Notes: generated from the sequence alone by a model not told the origin. 64,000 bases of DNA from Microbacterium sp. 11MF (GCF_000383475.1 NZ_KB911459.1:448467-512466), one strand, 5' to 3'. Shown: positions 16,756-25,432, counted from the first letter of the stretch. A program made the numbers and translations.

Positions 16756-17280
16756 TCATGCTCGGCCCGTCCCCGAGGCGACCCGCTCCTCGAGATCGAG
16801 GAGGAACCGCTTGTGCTCGGGCCGACCCCCGTACTCGCCGATCGACCCGTCGCTGCGGATCACCCGATGCGCGGGAAGCACGATCGACCACGGGGTGCGG
16901 GCGCACGCGGTCCCCACCGCGCGATGCGCCCGCGGCGCCCCAGCCGAGATGGCCACCTCGGCGTAGGACGCCGTTTCGCCGTACGGCACCTCGGCGATCG
17001 CCTCGAGTGCGCGTCGGGTGAAGCCCGCAGTGAGTCCCCAGTCCAGCGGAACGGTGAACTCCCGACGCTCGCCCGCGAAGTACTCGTCGAGTTCGGCCGC
17101 CGCGGCGGCGGACGGACCGTCGTCCTCGGTGAGCACGGCATGCAGCAGCAAGCTGAGCCGGGCCACCTCGGCGTAGGCCGGGCCGTCCAGGACGGACAGC
17201 GCGGCGAGGCCCTCGCCGGTCGTCACCAGGAGGGCCTCGCCGATCGGTGTCGGGTGCACCGAGTAGGTTGCGTTCGTCAT
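16756..17280 (-). CDS. O6-alkylguanine-DNA alkyltransferase homologue with Ala in place of the catalytic Cys
   Basis: 174 residues, the normal length of an Ogt/Ada-C protein including the N-terminal ribonuclease-like domain. The DNA-binding half is well conserved: PYGETASYAEVA, then APRAHRAVGTA with the arginine finger. The active-site motif PCHRV reads PAHRV (codons CCC GCG CAT), and the hinge asparagine of the usual NP motif reads TP. The protein therefore cannot accept an alkyl group on cysteine; it may bind alkylated DNA and flag it, as alkyltransferase-like proteins do, although those normally lack the N-terminal domain. ATG at 17280 chosen; the open frame upstream lacks family similarity. 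Confidence 0.85.
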   Translation of the reverse strand: MTNATYSVHPTPIGEALLVTTGEGLAALSVLDGPAYAEVARLSLLLHAVLTEDDGPSAAAAAELDEYFAGERREFTVPLDWGLTAGFTRRALEAIAEVPYGETASYAEVAISAGAPRAHRAVGTACARTPWSIVLPAHRVIRSDGSIGEYGGRPEHKRFLLDLEERVASGTGRA

Positions 17281-17437
17281 GCCCTCATCATGGCGCGGGG
17301 TCACCCCGGCGCACGTCGGGGGAGCGGCTGGGTGGGGAGGAGCGGCATCCCGGACCGGATGTGGAGGAAACGAGGCGTACACGACAGCCGATCCGCGAAA
17401 CTCGGCCGTCGATCCCGCTTTCCCAGCGCGACGCGCC

Positions 17438-17443
17438 TAGTGT
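17438..17443 (+). promoter_or_regulatory. -10 element of a leaderless promoter
   Basis: TAGTGT followed by 7 nt and the GTG at 17451. This spacing favours that GTG as the first codon of the helicase-like gene, since no ribosome-binding site is present before any candidate start. Confidence 0.45.
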
Positions 17444-17450
17444 TTCTCGT

Positions 17451-20400
17451 GTGTGGCGAGCAGAGAGCGGTGCTGTGCGCGGCGAGACGGCCGAGCAGAT
17501 GCCCTCGGTGACCCCGGCGGACGTGACGCTGTCCGACCCGGAGGTGCTGGTCATGCACGCGGCGGTGCCCGAGCGGAAGCGTCTGCGCGAAGAAGCGGCG
17601 CAGCTCGGCGGTGCGTCGACGCTGCTGCACTACCGCGACGACGGCGATGCCGGCATCGATATCACCAAGGCGCACCCGGGCAGCCTGCCCCAGTTCATCA
17701 CGGGGCGGCCGACGCTCCTGTCCAACATGTTCCGCGACGAGGTCGCCCTGCGCACCGCGCGGTTGGCCGCCGAACGCATCACCTCGAAGGACGTCGAGCT
17801 GCGCACCGCGCGCGGGCTCGACACCGTGCACCTGGCCATCGGCATGGCATCGTGGCGCATCGGCAGCACGAGCTGCATGGCCCCCGTGCTGCTGCGCCCC
17901 CTGACGATCCGCCGGCACCACACCGATTTCGACCTGCGCCTCCACGGCTTGTTCCGCGTCAACCCCGAACTCGTCACCGCCGCGCGCCTCCATTTCGGTG
18001 TCGACCTCGACGGCGACGCACTGGCGGCCCTCGCTTACGACGGCGGGGTGTTCCAGCCGCAGCCGGTCATCGATCGCCTCCGCGCCCTCACGGCGCAGGT
18101 CCCCACCTTCACGGTTCAGCCGCGACTGATCGTCTCGACCTTCGCCGACGTCGCCTCCGACATGGAACGGGATGCCGTCGACCTCGACCATCCCGTCCTC
18201 AACGCACTCGCCGGCCACCCCGCCGACCGCGAGCGCCTGTCGTTCGTCCGGCCGCAGCCCGCGTCGATCGGTCTCGACGACCGCACGCCCGCCGCCGACC
18301 GGCTGCTCCTCGACGCGGATGCCGAGCAGGAGGCTGTCCTCGCTCGGATCACGGAGGGGCAGTCGCTCGCCGTCCACACGCTCCCCGGCACGGGCGGTAC
18401 GCAGACGGTCATCAACGCCGTCGGCGAACTCGTCCGCTCGGGCAAGCGCGTCCTCGTCGTCAGCGCGCGCCGCTCGACCCTCGATGGGGTGCGGCACCGC
18501 CTGACCGGTATCGGACTGCAGGGTCTCGCCGTCTCACCCACGCGTCTTCACCGCGACCTCGTTCGCGCGATCGGTCGCAACGAGAAGGCCGAGCAGCCCA
18601 AGGTCGCCGAAGTCGACGACGCGCTCGTGCGCCTGCGCTCGGTCCTCCGCGACTACCGCGCCGCGCTGACGCAGCGTCACGCCTCGGTCGGCGTCTCGCC
18701 GCTCGAAGCACTCCGTGAACTGACGCGCATCGGCGAGCACGAGCCGCAGCCCTCCGCGACGACCCGTTTCGACCTCGCCACCGTCCAGCGGCTCGCCACC
18801 CGTCGCGTCGAGGCGGCCGAGGCTCTCGCGGCATCCGCTCGGCTCGGCGAGTTCCGCATCGGACCCGACGACTCACCCTGGTACGGGGTCGCGTTCTCGA
18901 CCACGGAAGAGGCGCGCGCCGCGCACGCCCTCGCCGGTCGACTGCACCGGACCGAGGTGCCCGGGCTCCTGGAGCGCGGGTACGAACTCATCGGGCAGAC
19001 CCGGATGCGGCCGTTCACGACGATCGCCGAGATGGGCACGTACGTCCAGCTGCTGCAGGGCATCCGCGCGTCTCTCGACCGCTTCAGCCCCACGGTCTTC
19101 GAGCGGCCCCTCACCGACCTCATCGCCGCCCACTCGTCGCGTCGCGACTCGGCACAGATGACCCCCGCGAACCGGCGCCGGCTGCGTCGCCTGTCGAAGG
19201 AGTACGTGCGTCCCGGCATGCACGTCACCGACATGCACGAGGCGCTGATGCGGGTCCAGAATCAGCGTGCGCAGTGGCAGCAGCTCGTCGACGCGGGCGT
19301 GACGCCCGAGATCCCGATCGGGCTCGACGACGTCGCCTCCGCCTGGCAGCGCGTGAACGCCGATCTCGCCGACCTCGACCGCGCGCTCGGGCGGACGGAG
19401 GGGCTCGCGTCGCTGCCCGTCCCGCAGCTGCTCCGGACGCTCGCCGGGCTCGCCGCGGCATCCGACGTCTTCGACAACCTTGTCGAACGTGCGGCCCTGC
19501 GGAGCGAACTCGCCCAGCTGGGGCTCGAGCCGCTGCTCATGGAACTCTCGACGCGTCACGTGCCCGAATCCGAGGTCGCGAGCGAGTTCGAGTACGCCTG
19601 GTGGCGCTCCGCCCTCGAGGCGATGCTGCGGTCGGACCGCGCCCTCCTCGGCGCGAACACGCAGGTGCTGGACAGACTCGAGCGCGACTTCCGTCTCGTC
19701 GACGAAGCCCACGCGTCGTCGTCCGGACCGCTCCTGTCGTCGGAGCTCGCCAAGCGCTGGCGCATCGCGATCGTCGACGAACCGCGCGAGGCCGCATCGC
19801 TGAAGGCGGCGCTGCGCGGCGGGACCGCGTCGGCGGACGAGCTCGTCGCGGCGGCCCCGACCCTCATGCGGGTGCTCGCTCCGGTGTGGCTCGCCTCGCC
19901 GTACGAAGTGCCGCACGTGCCCGACCATCCCGACTTCGACGTCGTCATCATCGCGGATGCCGCGGCTCTCTGCCTCGCCGAGGCGACGCCCGCGCTGCGA
20001 CGCGCACGCCAGATCGTCGTCTTCGGCGATCCGGTCACGCAGAAGCCGACTCCGTTCCGACTCTGGTCGGGTCGCGGCGAGGAGTTCGAGGCGCCCGAGG
20101 TGCCCTTCGACGACCGGAGCGTGTTCGACCGACTGAGCGAGCTCCTCCCCGTCGAGACACTCACCCGCAGCTACCGCGCGGGTGGAGAGGATCTCGCCGA
20201 GCTCGTCAACGACGCCTTCTACGGGGGAGCGATCAGCTCGCTGCCGTGGGCCGGTTCGTACCTCGGCCGCGGCAGCCTGAGCGTCGACTACGTCGAGGGC
20301 GGCACGGGCGCGCCGGATCCCGATACGGGAGCGGTGGAGAGTCCGGATGCCGAGGTCGCCCGCGTCGTGACCCTCGTCGTCGAACATGCGATCAATCGCC

Positions 20401-21167
20401 CGGCCGAGTCGCTCATGGTGGTGACCGCGTCGGCGCGCCACGCCGATCGCATCCGCGCCGCCGTCGCGAGTGCCTTCGCGGGACGCTCCGACGTCACGGA
20501 CTTCGTGGGTCGCGAGACGGCCGAACCGTTCGCCGTGCTCGGCCTCGAGGAGTCCGTCGCCGAGAGCCGCGACCGCGTCATCTTCTCGCTCGGCTTCGGG
20601 CTCACGAAGCACGGGCGCGTCCTCAGCGACTTCGGCGACCTGTCGACCCCCGACGGTGAGCGGCTGCTGACGGTCGGGATGACGCGCGCCCGCCGGTCCA
20701 TGGTCATCGTCTCGTCGATCCGTCCCTCCGCGTTCGACGAGGGACGCCTCACGCACGGCGCCGCGACGCTCATGTCGATCCTCGGGCGCATCGCCGCGCG
20801 CGGCCGCGACGCTCGCCTCGAGGACCTCGCCGACCCCCTCACGCTGACGCTCGCCCAGCACCTGCGAAGCCTCGGGGTCTCGGTCGACGTGCACTACCGC
20901 GGTGGTCAGCTGCCCCTCGTCGCCCAATACAAGGGCAAGGCCGTCGTGGCCGACCTCGACCCCGAGAGCACGCACGACAGCCTCCGCGAGACACTCCGTC
21001 GCCGTCCCCAGCTGCTGCGTCGCCTCGGGTGGCACTACGTTCGCGTGCACGCCTTCGAGGTCTACAACGACCCCGCCGCCGTCGCTCTGCGCATCGCCGG
21101 TGTCATCGGCGTGCAGCCCGAGACGCCGTCGGCCCCCGGTTCCACCCAGCCGATCGATGTCGACTGA
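17451..21167 (+). CDS. Superfamily 1 helicase-like protein with degenerate ATPase motifs
   Basis: About 1238 residues. The layout is that of an Upf1-like SF1 helicase with a nuclease-like tail, but key residues are lost. Motif I reads LPGTGGTQT (311-319), where the invariant lysine is Gly316. Motif II reads VVIIADAAAL, with Asp836 followed by Ala instead of Glu. Motif III (VVFGDPVTQKP), motif IV (LTRSYRAGGEDLAELVNDAF) and motif VI (VGMTRARRSMVIVSS) are well preserved. Residues 1128-1225 resemble the small restriction-endonuclease-like domain often found at this position, again without an obvious D-ExK set. Probably a structural or DNA/RNA-binding derivative rather than a motor (inference). 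Start GTG 17451 rests on the leaderless promoter; ATG 17499 is the alternative. Confidence 0.75.
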   Translation: MWRAESGAVRGETAEQMPSVTPADVTLSDPEVLVMHAAVPERKRLREEAAQLGGASTLLHYRDDGDAGIDITKAHPGSLPQFITGRPTLLSNMFRDEVALRTARLAAERITSKDVELRTARGLDTVHLAIGMASWRIGSTSCMAPVLLRPLTIRRHHTDFDLRLHGLFRVNPELVTAARLHFGVDLDGDALAALAYDGGVFQPQPVIDRLRALTAQVPTFTVQPRLIVSTFADVASDMERDAVDLDHPVLNALAGHPADRERLSFVRPQPASIGLDDRTPAADRLLLDADAEQEAVLARITEGQSLAVHTLPGTGGTQTVINAVGELVRSGKRVLVVSARRSTLDGVRHRLTGIGLQGLAVSPTRLHRDLVRAIGRNEKAEQPKVAEVDDALVRLRSVLRDYRAALTQRHASVGVSPLEALRELTRIGEHEPQPSATTRFDLATVQRLATRRVEAAEALAASARLGEFRIGPDDSPWYGVAFSTTEEARAAHALAGRLHRTEVPGLLERGYELIGQTRMRPFTTIAEMGTYVQLLQGIRASLDRFSPTVFERPLTDLIAAHSSRRDSAQMTPANRRRLRRLSKEYVRPGMHVTDMHEALMRVQNQRAQWQQLVDAGVTPEIPIGLDDVASAWQRVNADLADLDRALGRTEGLASLPVPQLLRTLAGLAAASDVFDNLVERAALRSELAQLGLEPLLMELSTRHVPESEVASEFEYAWWRSALEAMLRSDRALLGANTQVLDRLERDFRLVDEAHASSSGPLLSSELAKRWRIAIVDEPREAASLKAALRGGTASADELVAAAPTLMRVLAPVWLASPYEVPHVPDHPDFDVVIIADAAALCLAEATPALRRARQIVVFGDPVTQKPTPFRLWSGRGEEFEAPEVPFDDRSVFDRLSELLPVETLTRSYRAGGEDLAELVNDAFYGGAISSLPWAGSYLGRGSLSVDYVEGGTGAPDPDTGAVESPDAEVARVVTLVVEHAINRPAESLMVVTASARHADRIRAAVASAFAGRSDVTDFVGRETAEPFAVLGLEESVAESRDRVIFSLGFGLTKHGRVLSDFGDLSTPDGERLLTVGMTRARRSMVIVSSIRPSAFDEGRLTHGAATLMSILGRIAARGRDARLEDLADPLTLTLAQHLRSLGVSVDVHYRGGQLPLVAQYKGKAVVADLDPESTHDSLRETLRRRPQLLRRLGWHYVRVHAFEVYNDPAAVALRIAGVIGVQPETPSAPGSTQPIDVD

Positions 21168-21333
21168 GCGCCAGCGCGTCGAGCGGGTCCCGGGCTCCCG
21201 GCGCGCGAAGCTGACGCCTGCGCCCGGGACGGACACGACCCCCGAGACGACGAACGGGCCGGACGCGGGGGAACCCCCGGCATCCGGCCCGAACGATGAT
21301 CGCCTGCGGAACGACGTCCCGCCGCACTACTGA
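21157..21333 (+). CDS. Small hydrophilic protein overlapping the helicase-like gene
   Basis: A 58-residue frame starting MSTERQRVERVPGSRRAKL, Pro/Thr-rich in the middle and ending RLRNDVPPHY. The ATG overlaps the last 11 nt of the preceding gene, suggesting translational coupling. A basic head and a conserved-looking C-terminal D-x-PPH-(Y/W) tail are what I would expect of a short real protein, but I cannot assign a family. Its stop is 4 nt from the convergent mscL stop. Confidence 0.55.
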   Translation: MSTERQRVERVPGSRRAKLTPAPGTDTTPETTNGPDAGEPPASGPNDDRLRNDVPPHY

Positions 21334-21337
21334 CGCG

Positions 21338-21799
21338 TCAGATCGACGGCGACGGCGGCTCGGCCGACCGGCGGGTCGCCGGCGCGGGTGCACTGCCCTG
21401 CTGCTCGAGCAGGTCGCGGATCTGGATCAGCAGCTCGGCTTCCGTGGGGAGCTTCGCCGCCTCCTCGACAACGCCCGCCTTCGCGGCCTGGCGTTCCTTC
21501 CACTTGTTCATTGGGACGACGAACACGAGGTACACGACAAGCGCGACGGCGAAGAAGCTGATGACAGCAGTGAGCAGGCCGCCGAGAGGAAAGGTCACTT
21601 CATCGCCATGGAGACCGACGAAAGTCGGGCCGATCGCTCCCGTCTTCTCGTCGGGCTTGTAGACGAGGGCGATGAGCGGATTGATGATGCTGGTCACGAT
21701 CGCCGTCACGAGCGCCGTGAAGGCACCGCCGATGACGACAGCGACTGCCAGGTCGATGACGTTGCCGCGCATGATGAAGTCTTTGAAGCCTTTGATCAC
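21338..21799 (-). CDS. mscL: Large-conductance mechanosensitive channel MscL
   Basis: A 153-residue pore protein that opens under membrane tension to release osmolytes. It starts IKGFKDFIMRGNVIDLAVAV, the family signature; TM1 runs to about residue 45 and TM2 (LLTAVISFFAVALVVYLVFV) to about 100; a cytoplasmic helix with LLIQIRDLLEQQ follows, then a disordered Pro-rich tail. The GTG start is fixed by GGAAGGAG five nt upstream. Confidence 0.97.
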   Translation of the reverse strand: MIKGFKDFIMRGNVIDLAVAVVIGGAFTALVTAIVTSIINPLIALVYKPDEKTGAIGPTFVGLHGDEVTFPLGGLLTAVISFFAVALVVYLVFVVPMNKWKERQAAKAGVVEEAAKLPTEAELLIQIRDLLEQQGSAPAPATRRSAEPPSPSI

Positions 21800-21834
21800 G
21801 GCTACTCCTTCCGATGCCGGCTTGCGGCCGGGTG

Positions 21835-22107
21835 TTACGAACCCGCGGGGGCGGGCGAAGCGGACGCTCCGGATGATGTCGATGATGTCGAAGAAGACGA
21901 GCTCTCGCCAGAGGGCTTCGACCCGCTCGACGAACGCGAGTCCGTGCGGTAGAAGCCCGAGCCGTTGAAGGTGACGCCGATCGAGCCGTACTGCTTGCGG
22001 AGTGCGCCGCCGCATTCGGGGCATTCGGTGAGGGCGGCGTCGGAGAACGACTGGACGGCGTCGAAGCGGTGGCCGCACGAAGTGCAGGCATAGGCATAGG
22101 TGGGCAT
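21835..22107 (-). CDS. FmdB-family zinc ribbon protein, similar to mycobacterial Ruc
   Basis: 90 residues: a zinc ribbon with Cys8, Cys11, Cys29 and Cys32 (MPTYAYACTSCGHRFD, ECPECGGAL), the GVTFNGSGFYRTDSR segment, and a Ser-rich disordered tail. M. tuberculosis Rv0991c (Ruc), a redox-regulated chaperone, has the same design and lies beside 5-formyl-THF cyclo-ligase and galU, as here. A chaperone role is therefore a reasonable inference. GAGG lies 5 nt before the ATG. Confidence 0.88.
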   Translation of the reverse strand: MPTYAYACTSCGHRFDAVQSFSDAALTECPECGGALRKQYGSIGVTFNGSGFYRTDSRSSSGSKPSGESSSSSTSSTSSGASASPAPAGS

Positions 22108-22121
22108 GAGACCTCGGTGGA

Positions 22122-22712
22122 TCAGCGGGTGGGAAGGAGGACGGTGCGGGTCGGTGTCACGACACCCGAGACGGGCTGGTCGTGCACCTCGCGGGGGACG
22201 GAGTCGATGAGCTCCGAGTCGAAGATGACGGCGTAGACGGGCGGGCACTTCTCCATCGAGCCGATGGTCTTGTCGAAGTAGCCGCGTCCCCAGCCGAGCC
22301 GCATCCCGGTCGTGTCGACGGCGGCCGCGGGGATGACGAGCAGGTCGACGTCGTTGACGGCGACGGGGCTGAGGAGTTCGCCGACGGGTTCGGGGAGCCC
22401 GAACATGCCCTCGGCGGTGTCGCCCTCCTCTTCGGCGACGGCCCAGTCCAGCAGACCATCTGCACGGGTGACGGGAAGGAGGACCCGGATGCCGCGCGCC
22501 ACCGCCGCGGCGATGAACTCGCGCGTGCCCGGCTCGGTCGGGGTCGAGAGGAAGCAGGACATGGAGCGGACACCGTGCTCGGTCACGAGGGCGTCGAGCT
22601 GGGCACGGATCCCGGCTGCGGCCTCCTCGAGGGAGGCGGCGGAGCGCTGCTGCCGGCGTTCGCGGAGCTCGGCGCGAAGGGCGCGCTTCTCGGTGTCCAA
22701 CGGGCCGGTCAT
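22122..22712 (-). CDS. 5-formyltetrahydrofolate cyclo-ligase
   Basis: 196 residues. Converts 5-formyl-THF to 5,10-methenyl-THF with ATP. The N-terminal basic segment (KRALRAELRERRQQ), the substrate region with LSTPTEPGTREFI, and the phosphate-binding motif RLGWGRGYFDKTI near residue 140 are diagnostic. It ends 14 nt before the zinc-ribbon gene and is divergent from galU, an order shared with mycobacteria. Confidence 0.95.
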   Translation of the reverse strand: MTGPLDTEKRALRAELRERRQQRSAASLEEAAAGIRAQLDALVTEHGVRSMSCFLSTPTEPGTREFIAAAVARGIRVLLPVTRADGLLDWAVAEEEGDTAEGMFGLPEPVGELLSPVAVNDVDLLVIPAAAVDTTGMRLGWGRGYFDKTIGSMEKCPPVYAVIFDSELIDSVPREVHDQPVSGVVTPTRTVLLPTR

Positions 22713-22775
22713 GGTCCGATTCTAAAGGGACACGCCCGTGCCCCGACGTGTCCTCCGCGAGACGTGCGGCATCTG

Positions 22776-22781
22776 TAGGGT
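22776..22781 (+). promoter_or_regulatory. -10 element of leaderless galU promoter
   Basis: TAGGGT lies 7 nt before the galU ATG. The intervening GAGGGG resembles a ribosome site, but it would be outside or at the very edge of the transcript. Confidence 0.45.
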
Positions 22782-22788
22782 GAGGGGC

Positions 22789-23667
22789 ATGTCTGCTGAG
22801 CGCATCAAGGCCGTCATCCCCGCCGCCGGCCTGGGGACTCGCTTCCTGCCCGCCACGAAAGCCATGCCGAAGGAGATGCTGCCCGTCGTCGACAAGCCGG
22901 CGATCCAGTACGTCGTGGAAGAGGCTGTGGCAGCCGGTATTGATGATGTGCTCATCATTCTCGGGCGCAACAAGAACAACATTTCGAACCACTTCGACTC
23001 GGTCCCCGAGCTCGAGTCGAACCTCTCCAAGAAGGGCGACCACGAGAAGCTCAAGCGGGTGCAGGACTCGTCCGACATGGCAGACATCCACTTCGTCCGT
23101 CAGGGCGAGCCGAAGGGGCTCGGTCACGCCGTCCTCCGGGCACGCTCGCACGTCGGCGACAGCACTTTCGCCGTGCTCCTGGGTGACGACCTCATCGACG
23201 CGCGTGACGTCCTGCTCGAGAAGATGCTCGAGCAGAACAAGAAGACAGGCCTGACCGTGATCGCGCTGATGGAGGTCTCGCCCGACCAGATCCACATGTA
23301 CGGCGCGGCAGCCGTCGAGGAGACCGGTGAGACCGACGTGGTCAAGGTCACGGGCCTCGTCGAAAAGCCGAAGAAGGAGGACGCTCCCTCCAACTACGCG
23401 ATCATCGGCCGATACGTGCTGACGCCCGGCGTGTTCGACATCCTCGAGCGCACCGAGCCGGGCAAGGGCGGCGAGATCCAGCTGACCGATGCACTGCAGG
23501 AGCTCGCCTCGACCGAGGGCGTCCTCGGCGTCGTCTTCCGCGGTCGGCGCTACGACACCGGTGACCGCGCCGACTACATCAAGGCCATCGTGCAGCTCGC
23601 CGTCGACCGCGACGACCTGGGGGCGGAGCTTCGCCCGTGGCTGAAGGATTTCGCCTCGGGCCTCTGA
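22789..23667 (+). CDS. galU: UTP-glucose-1-phosphate uridylyltransferase
   Basis: 292 residues; makes UDP-glucose for cell-wall and exopolysaccharide synthesis. The nucleotide-binding start IKAVIPAAGLGTRFLPATKA, then MPKEMLPVVDKPAIQYVVEE, and the later VKVTGLVEKPK and GEIQLTDALQ segments are characteristic of bacterial GalU. The ATG at 22789 starts the conserved region and fits the leaderless promoter. Confidence 0.97.
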   Translation: MSAERIKAVIPAAGLGTRFLPATKAMPKEMLPVVDKPAIQYVVEEAVAAGIDDVLIILGRNKNNISNHFDSVPELESNLSKKGDHEKLKRVQDSSDMADIHFVRQGEPKGLGHAVLRARSHVGDSTFAVLLGDDLIDARDVLLEKMLEQNKKTGLTVIALMEVSPDQIHMYGAAAVEETGETDVVKVTGLVEKPKKEDAPSNYAIIGRYVLTPGVFDILERTEPGKGGEIQLTDALQELASTEGVLGVVFRGRRYDTGDRADYIKAIVQLAVDRDDLGAELRPWLKDFASGL

Positions 23668-23683
23668 GCCCGGCGGGTCGCTG

Positions 23684-24310
23684 ATGGGCATGGAGGGCCC
23701 GGTCGTGCGCGCGCACGGTCCGATCTCGATCCGGCTCGTGCGTCCCCGCGATGCGAAGCCGCTGCAGACCGAGCTCGAACAGAACAGGTCGTGGCTGCGG
23801 CAGTGGGAGGCGACGAGCCCCGACGGTCCGGTCTCGCTCGACATGCGATCCGGGGTGCGGCGACTGCTGCAGCAGTACCGTGACGGCTCGGGCGTGCCGT
23901 TCGTCATGGAGTACGACGGCGAGGTGACCGGTCAGCTGAACGTCTGGGGGATCGCTCGCGGTTCGCTGTCGTCGGCCACCATCGGCTACTGGGTGAGCGA
24001 GCGGTTCGCCGGCCGGGGGATCACCCCGACGTCGGTCGCCCTCGCCACCGACGTGTGTTTCGAGGATCTGCGCCTCCACCGCATGGAGATCTGCATCCGA
24101 CCCGAGAACACGAAGAGCCTCCGCGTCGTCGAGAAGCTCGGTTTCCGGTACGAGGGACTGCGTCGTCGGTACATCCACATCGACGGCGACTGGCGCGACC
24201 ATTACGCGTTCGCGCTCGTCCGTGAAGAGGTCCGCGAGGGCGTCCTGAACCGGTGGCTGGCCGGGCGGGCGCCGGCGGATGCGGCATCCATCCCGCCCTC
24301 GGACCGTTAA
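23684..24310 (+). CDS. RimJ/RimL-type GNAT acetyltransferase
   Basis: 208 residues. Acetyl-CoA-dependent N-acetyltransferase of the RimJ/RimL group, which acetylate N-termini of ribosomal or other proteins. Visible motifs are ISIRLVRPRDAKPL at the start, TIGYWVSERFAGRGITP with the pyrophosphate-binding R-x-x-G-x-G/T region, and RPENTKSLRVVEKLGFRYEG. Only 16 nt separate it from galU, so it is likely co-transcribed; in mycobacteria a moeA paralogue lies between the two genes. Confidence 0.9.
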   Translation: MGMEGPVVRAHGPISIRLVRPRDAKPLQTELEQNRSWLRQWEATSPDGPVSLDMRSGVRRLLQQYRDGSGVPFVMEYDGEVTGQLNVWGIARGSLSSATIGYWVSERFAGRGITPTSVALATDVCFEDLRLHRMEICIRPENTKSLRVVEKLGFRYEGLRRRYIHIDGDWRDHYAFALVREEVREGVLNRWLAGRAPADAASIPPSDR

Positions 24311-24369
24311 CCCTCAACCAAAGGTTCAGACACGCCCAGCGGATGCCGGGCCGCACCGCTTCGGGAACA

Positions 24370-24375
24370 TACGGT
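24370..24375 (+). promoter_or_regulatory. -10 element of leaderless promoter for the GlpR-like gene
   Basis: TACGGT is followed by 7 nt and the ATG at 24383. Confidence 0.4.
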
Positions 24376-24382
24376 GAGCGAC

Positions 24383-25378
24383 ATGGGTGAGCAGGTGATG
24401 GGTGGCGGGGTGATCGTCCTCGTCGCTGTCCTCTTGTGGCTGTTGTACCTTCTGCCGTCGTGGCACAGCCGTCATCAATACCAGGCCGCGGAGCGGAACG
24501 CGGTCCGGCTCAACCAGGCGCTGCGCGTCCTCGCCGAGACCAGCGAGACCCCTGGTGAGGTCCGCCTCGAGCTGAACGCGCGCACCGCCCTCGCCCAGCA
24601 GAAGCTCGCACGCCGCGTGCAGGCGGAGAAGGAGAGCGTCGGCCTCGAAGCCGCGCGCGCCGAACTCGCTGCCGCGAAGGCGCAGGCCGCCATCGACCGC
24701 GAACTCGCCAAGGCCGAGCGGCGTCAGGCTGCCGCCGACGCCGCGGCCCGGCGCGAGAAGGCGCGAGCGGATGCCGCACTCGCCCGCGAGCGCGCGATCG
24801 CCGGGGCCGCCGCCGCCCGCGCCACTCCCGCCGTCCGCCGTGCACGGACGCGTCGCCGGGTGCGCCTCACCGCTTCCGTCGTCGGTGTGCTGGCTCTCGG
24901 CGTCACCGGTTTCGGTGGCTACCTCGGCGCCATCGGCGCCGGCTGGACTCTGCTCGTTGCGGGCGGAGCCGTCGCCCTCTCGAGCCTGCTCGTACTCGGC
25001 CGGATGAACACGGTCGCGCGACGCGCGGCATCCCGTTCGATCGAGATCGAGGTCGTCCGCGAGGCGATCGCACTCCAGGACGTCGTGCTCGAGTCGGACC
25101 GTGTCGAATGGACGCCGCGCACGCTGCCGCGTCCGCTCACCGCGTCGGCCGGGTCGCGCGCAGCGGCCGTGCTCGACGCCTCGGACGCCCGCGATGCGCT
25201 CCGCCAGGCGGCCGTCGAAGAGGCTCTCCGCGAGCGCGTGGCACAGGCCGCGCCGCCGTCGATCGACACCGCCCGTCGCACCCGTGCCGCCGAGGTCGCC
25301 TTCGCCGGACCGGCTGATGACGAGCGCATCGAAGCGCACGTGCGCGACCTCCTCGCACGCCGCGCATCGGGCCAGTAG
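24383..25378 (+). CDS. Membrane protein similar to the division-associated GlpR/Rv0996 family
   Basis: 331 residues. One N-terminal transmembrane helix (VIVLVAVLLWLLYLLPSW), a long Ala/Arg/Glu-rich helical region (about 60-155) likely to form a coiled coil, two further helices (about 160-210), then a charged C-terminal domain. M. tuberculosis Rv0996 and corynebacterial GlpR, the receptor for the gephyrin-like division protein Glp, have the same topology and the same galU-rimJ neighbourhood; homology is inferred from architecture and context. The ATG at 24383 is preferred to the GTG at 24374 because of the leaderless promoter. Confidence 0.65.
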   Translation: MGEQVMGGGVIVLVAVLLWLLYLLPSWHSRHQYQAAERNAVRLNQALRVLAETSETPGEVRLELNARTALAQQKLARRVQAEKESVGLEAARAELAAAKAQAAIDRELAKAERRQAAADAAARREKARADAALARERAIAGAAAARATPAVRRARTRRRVRLTASVVGVLALGVTGFGGYLGAIGAGWTLLVAGGAVALSSLLVLGRMNTVARRAASRSIEIEVVREAIALQDVVLESDRVEWTPRTLPRPLTASAGSRAAAVLDASDARDALRQAAVEEALRERVAQAAPPSIDTARRTRAAEVAFAGPADDERIEAHVRDLLARRASGQ

Positions 25379-25432
25379 GAGCCCGCCTCGCGTTCGAGCG
25401 GCCCGATCGGTCGTGGTAATGTTGAGGCTTCC

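Noticed and set aside
18873..21236. A 787-residue minus-strand open frame opposite the helicase-like gene
   Set aside because: Shadow frame; the plus-strand product has recognisable helicase motifs and this one has none.
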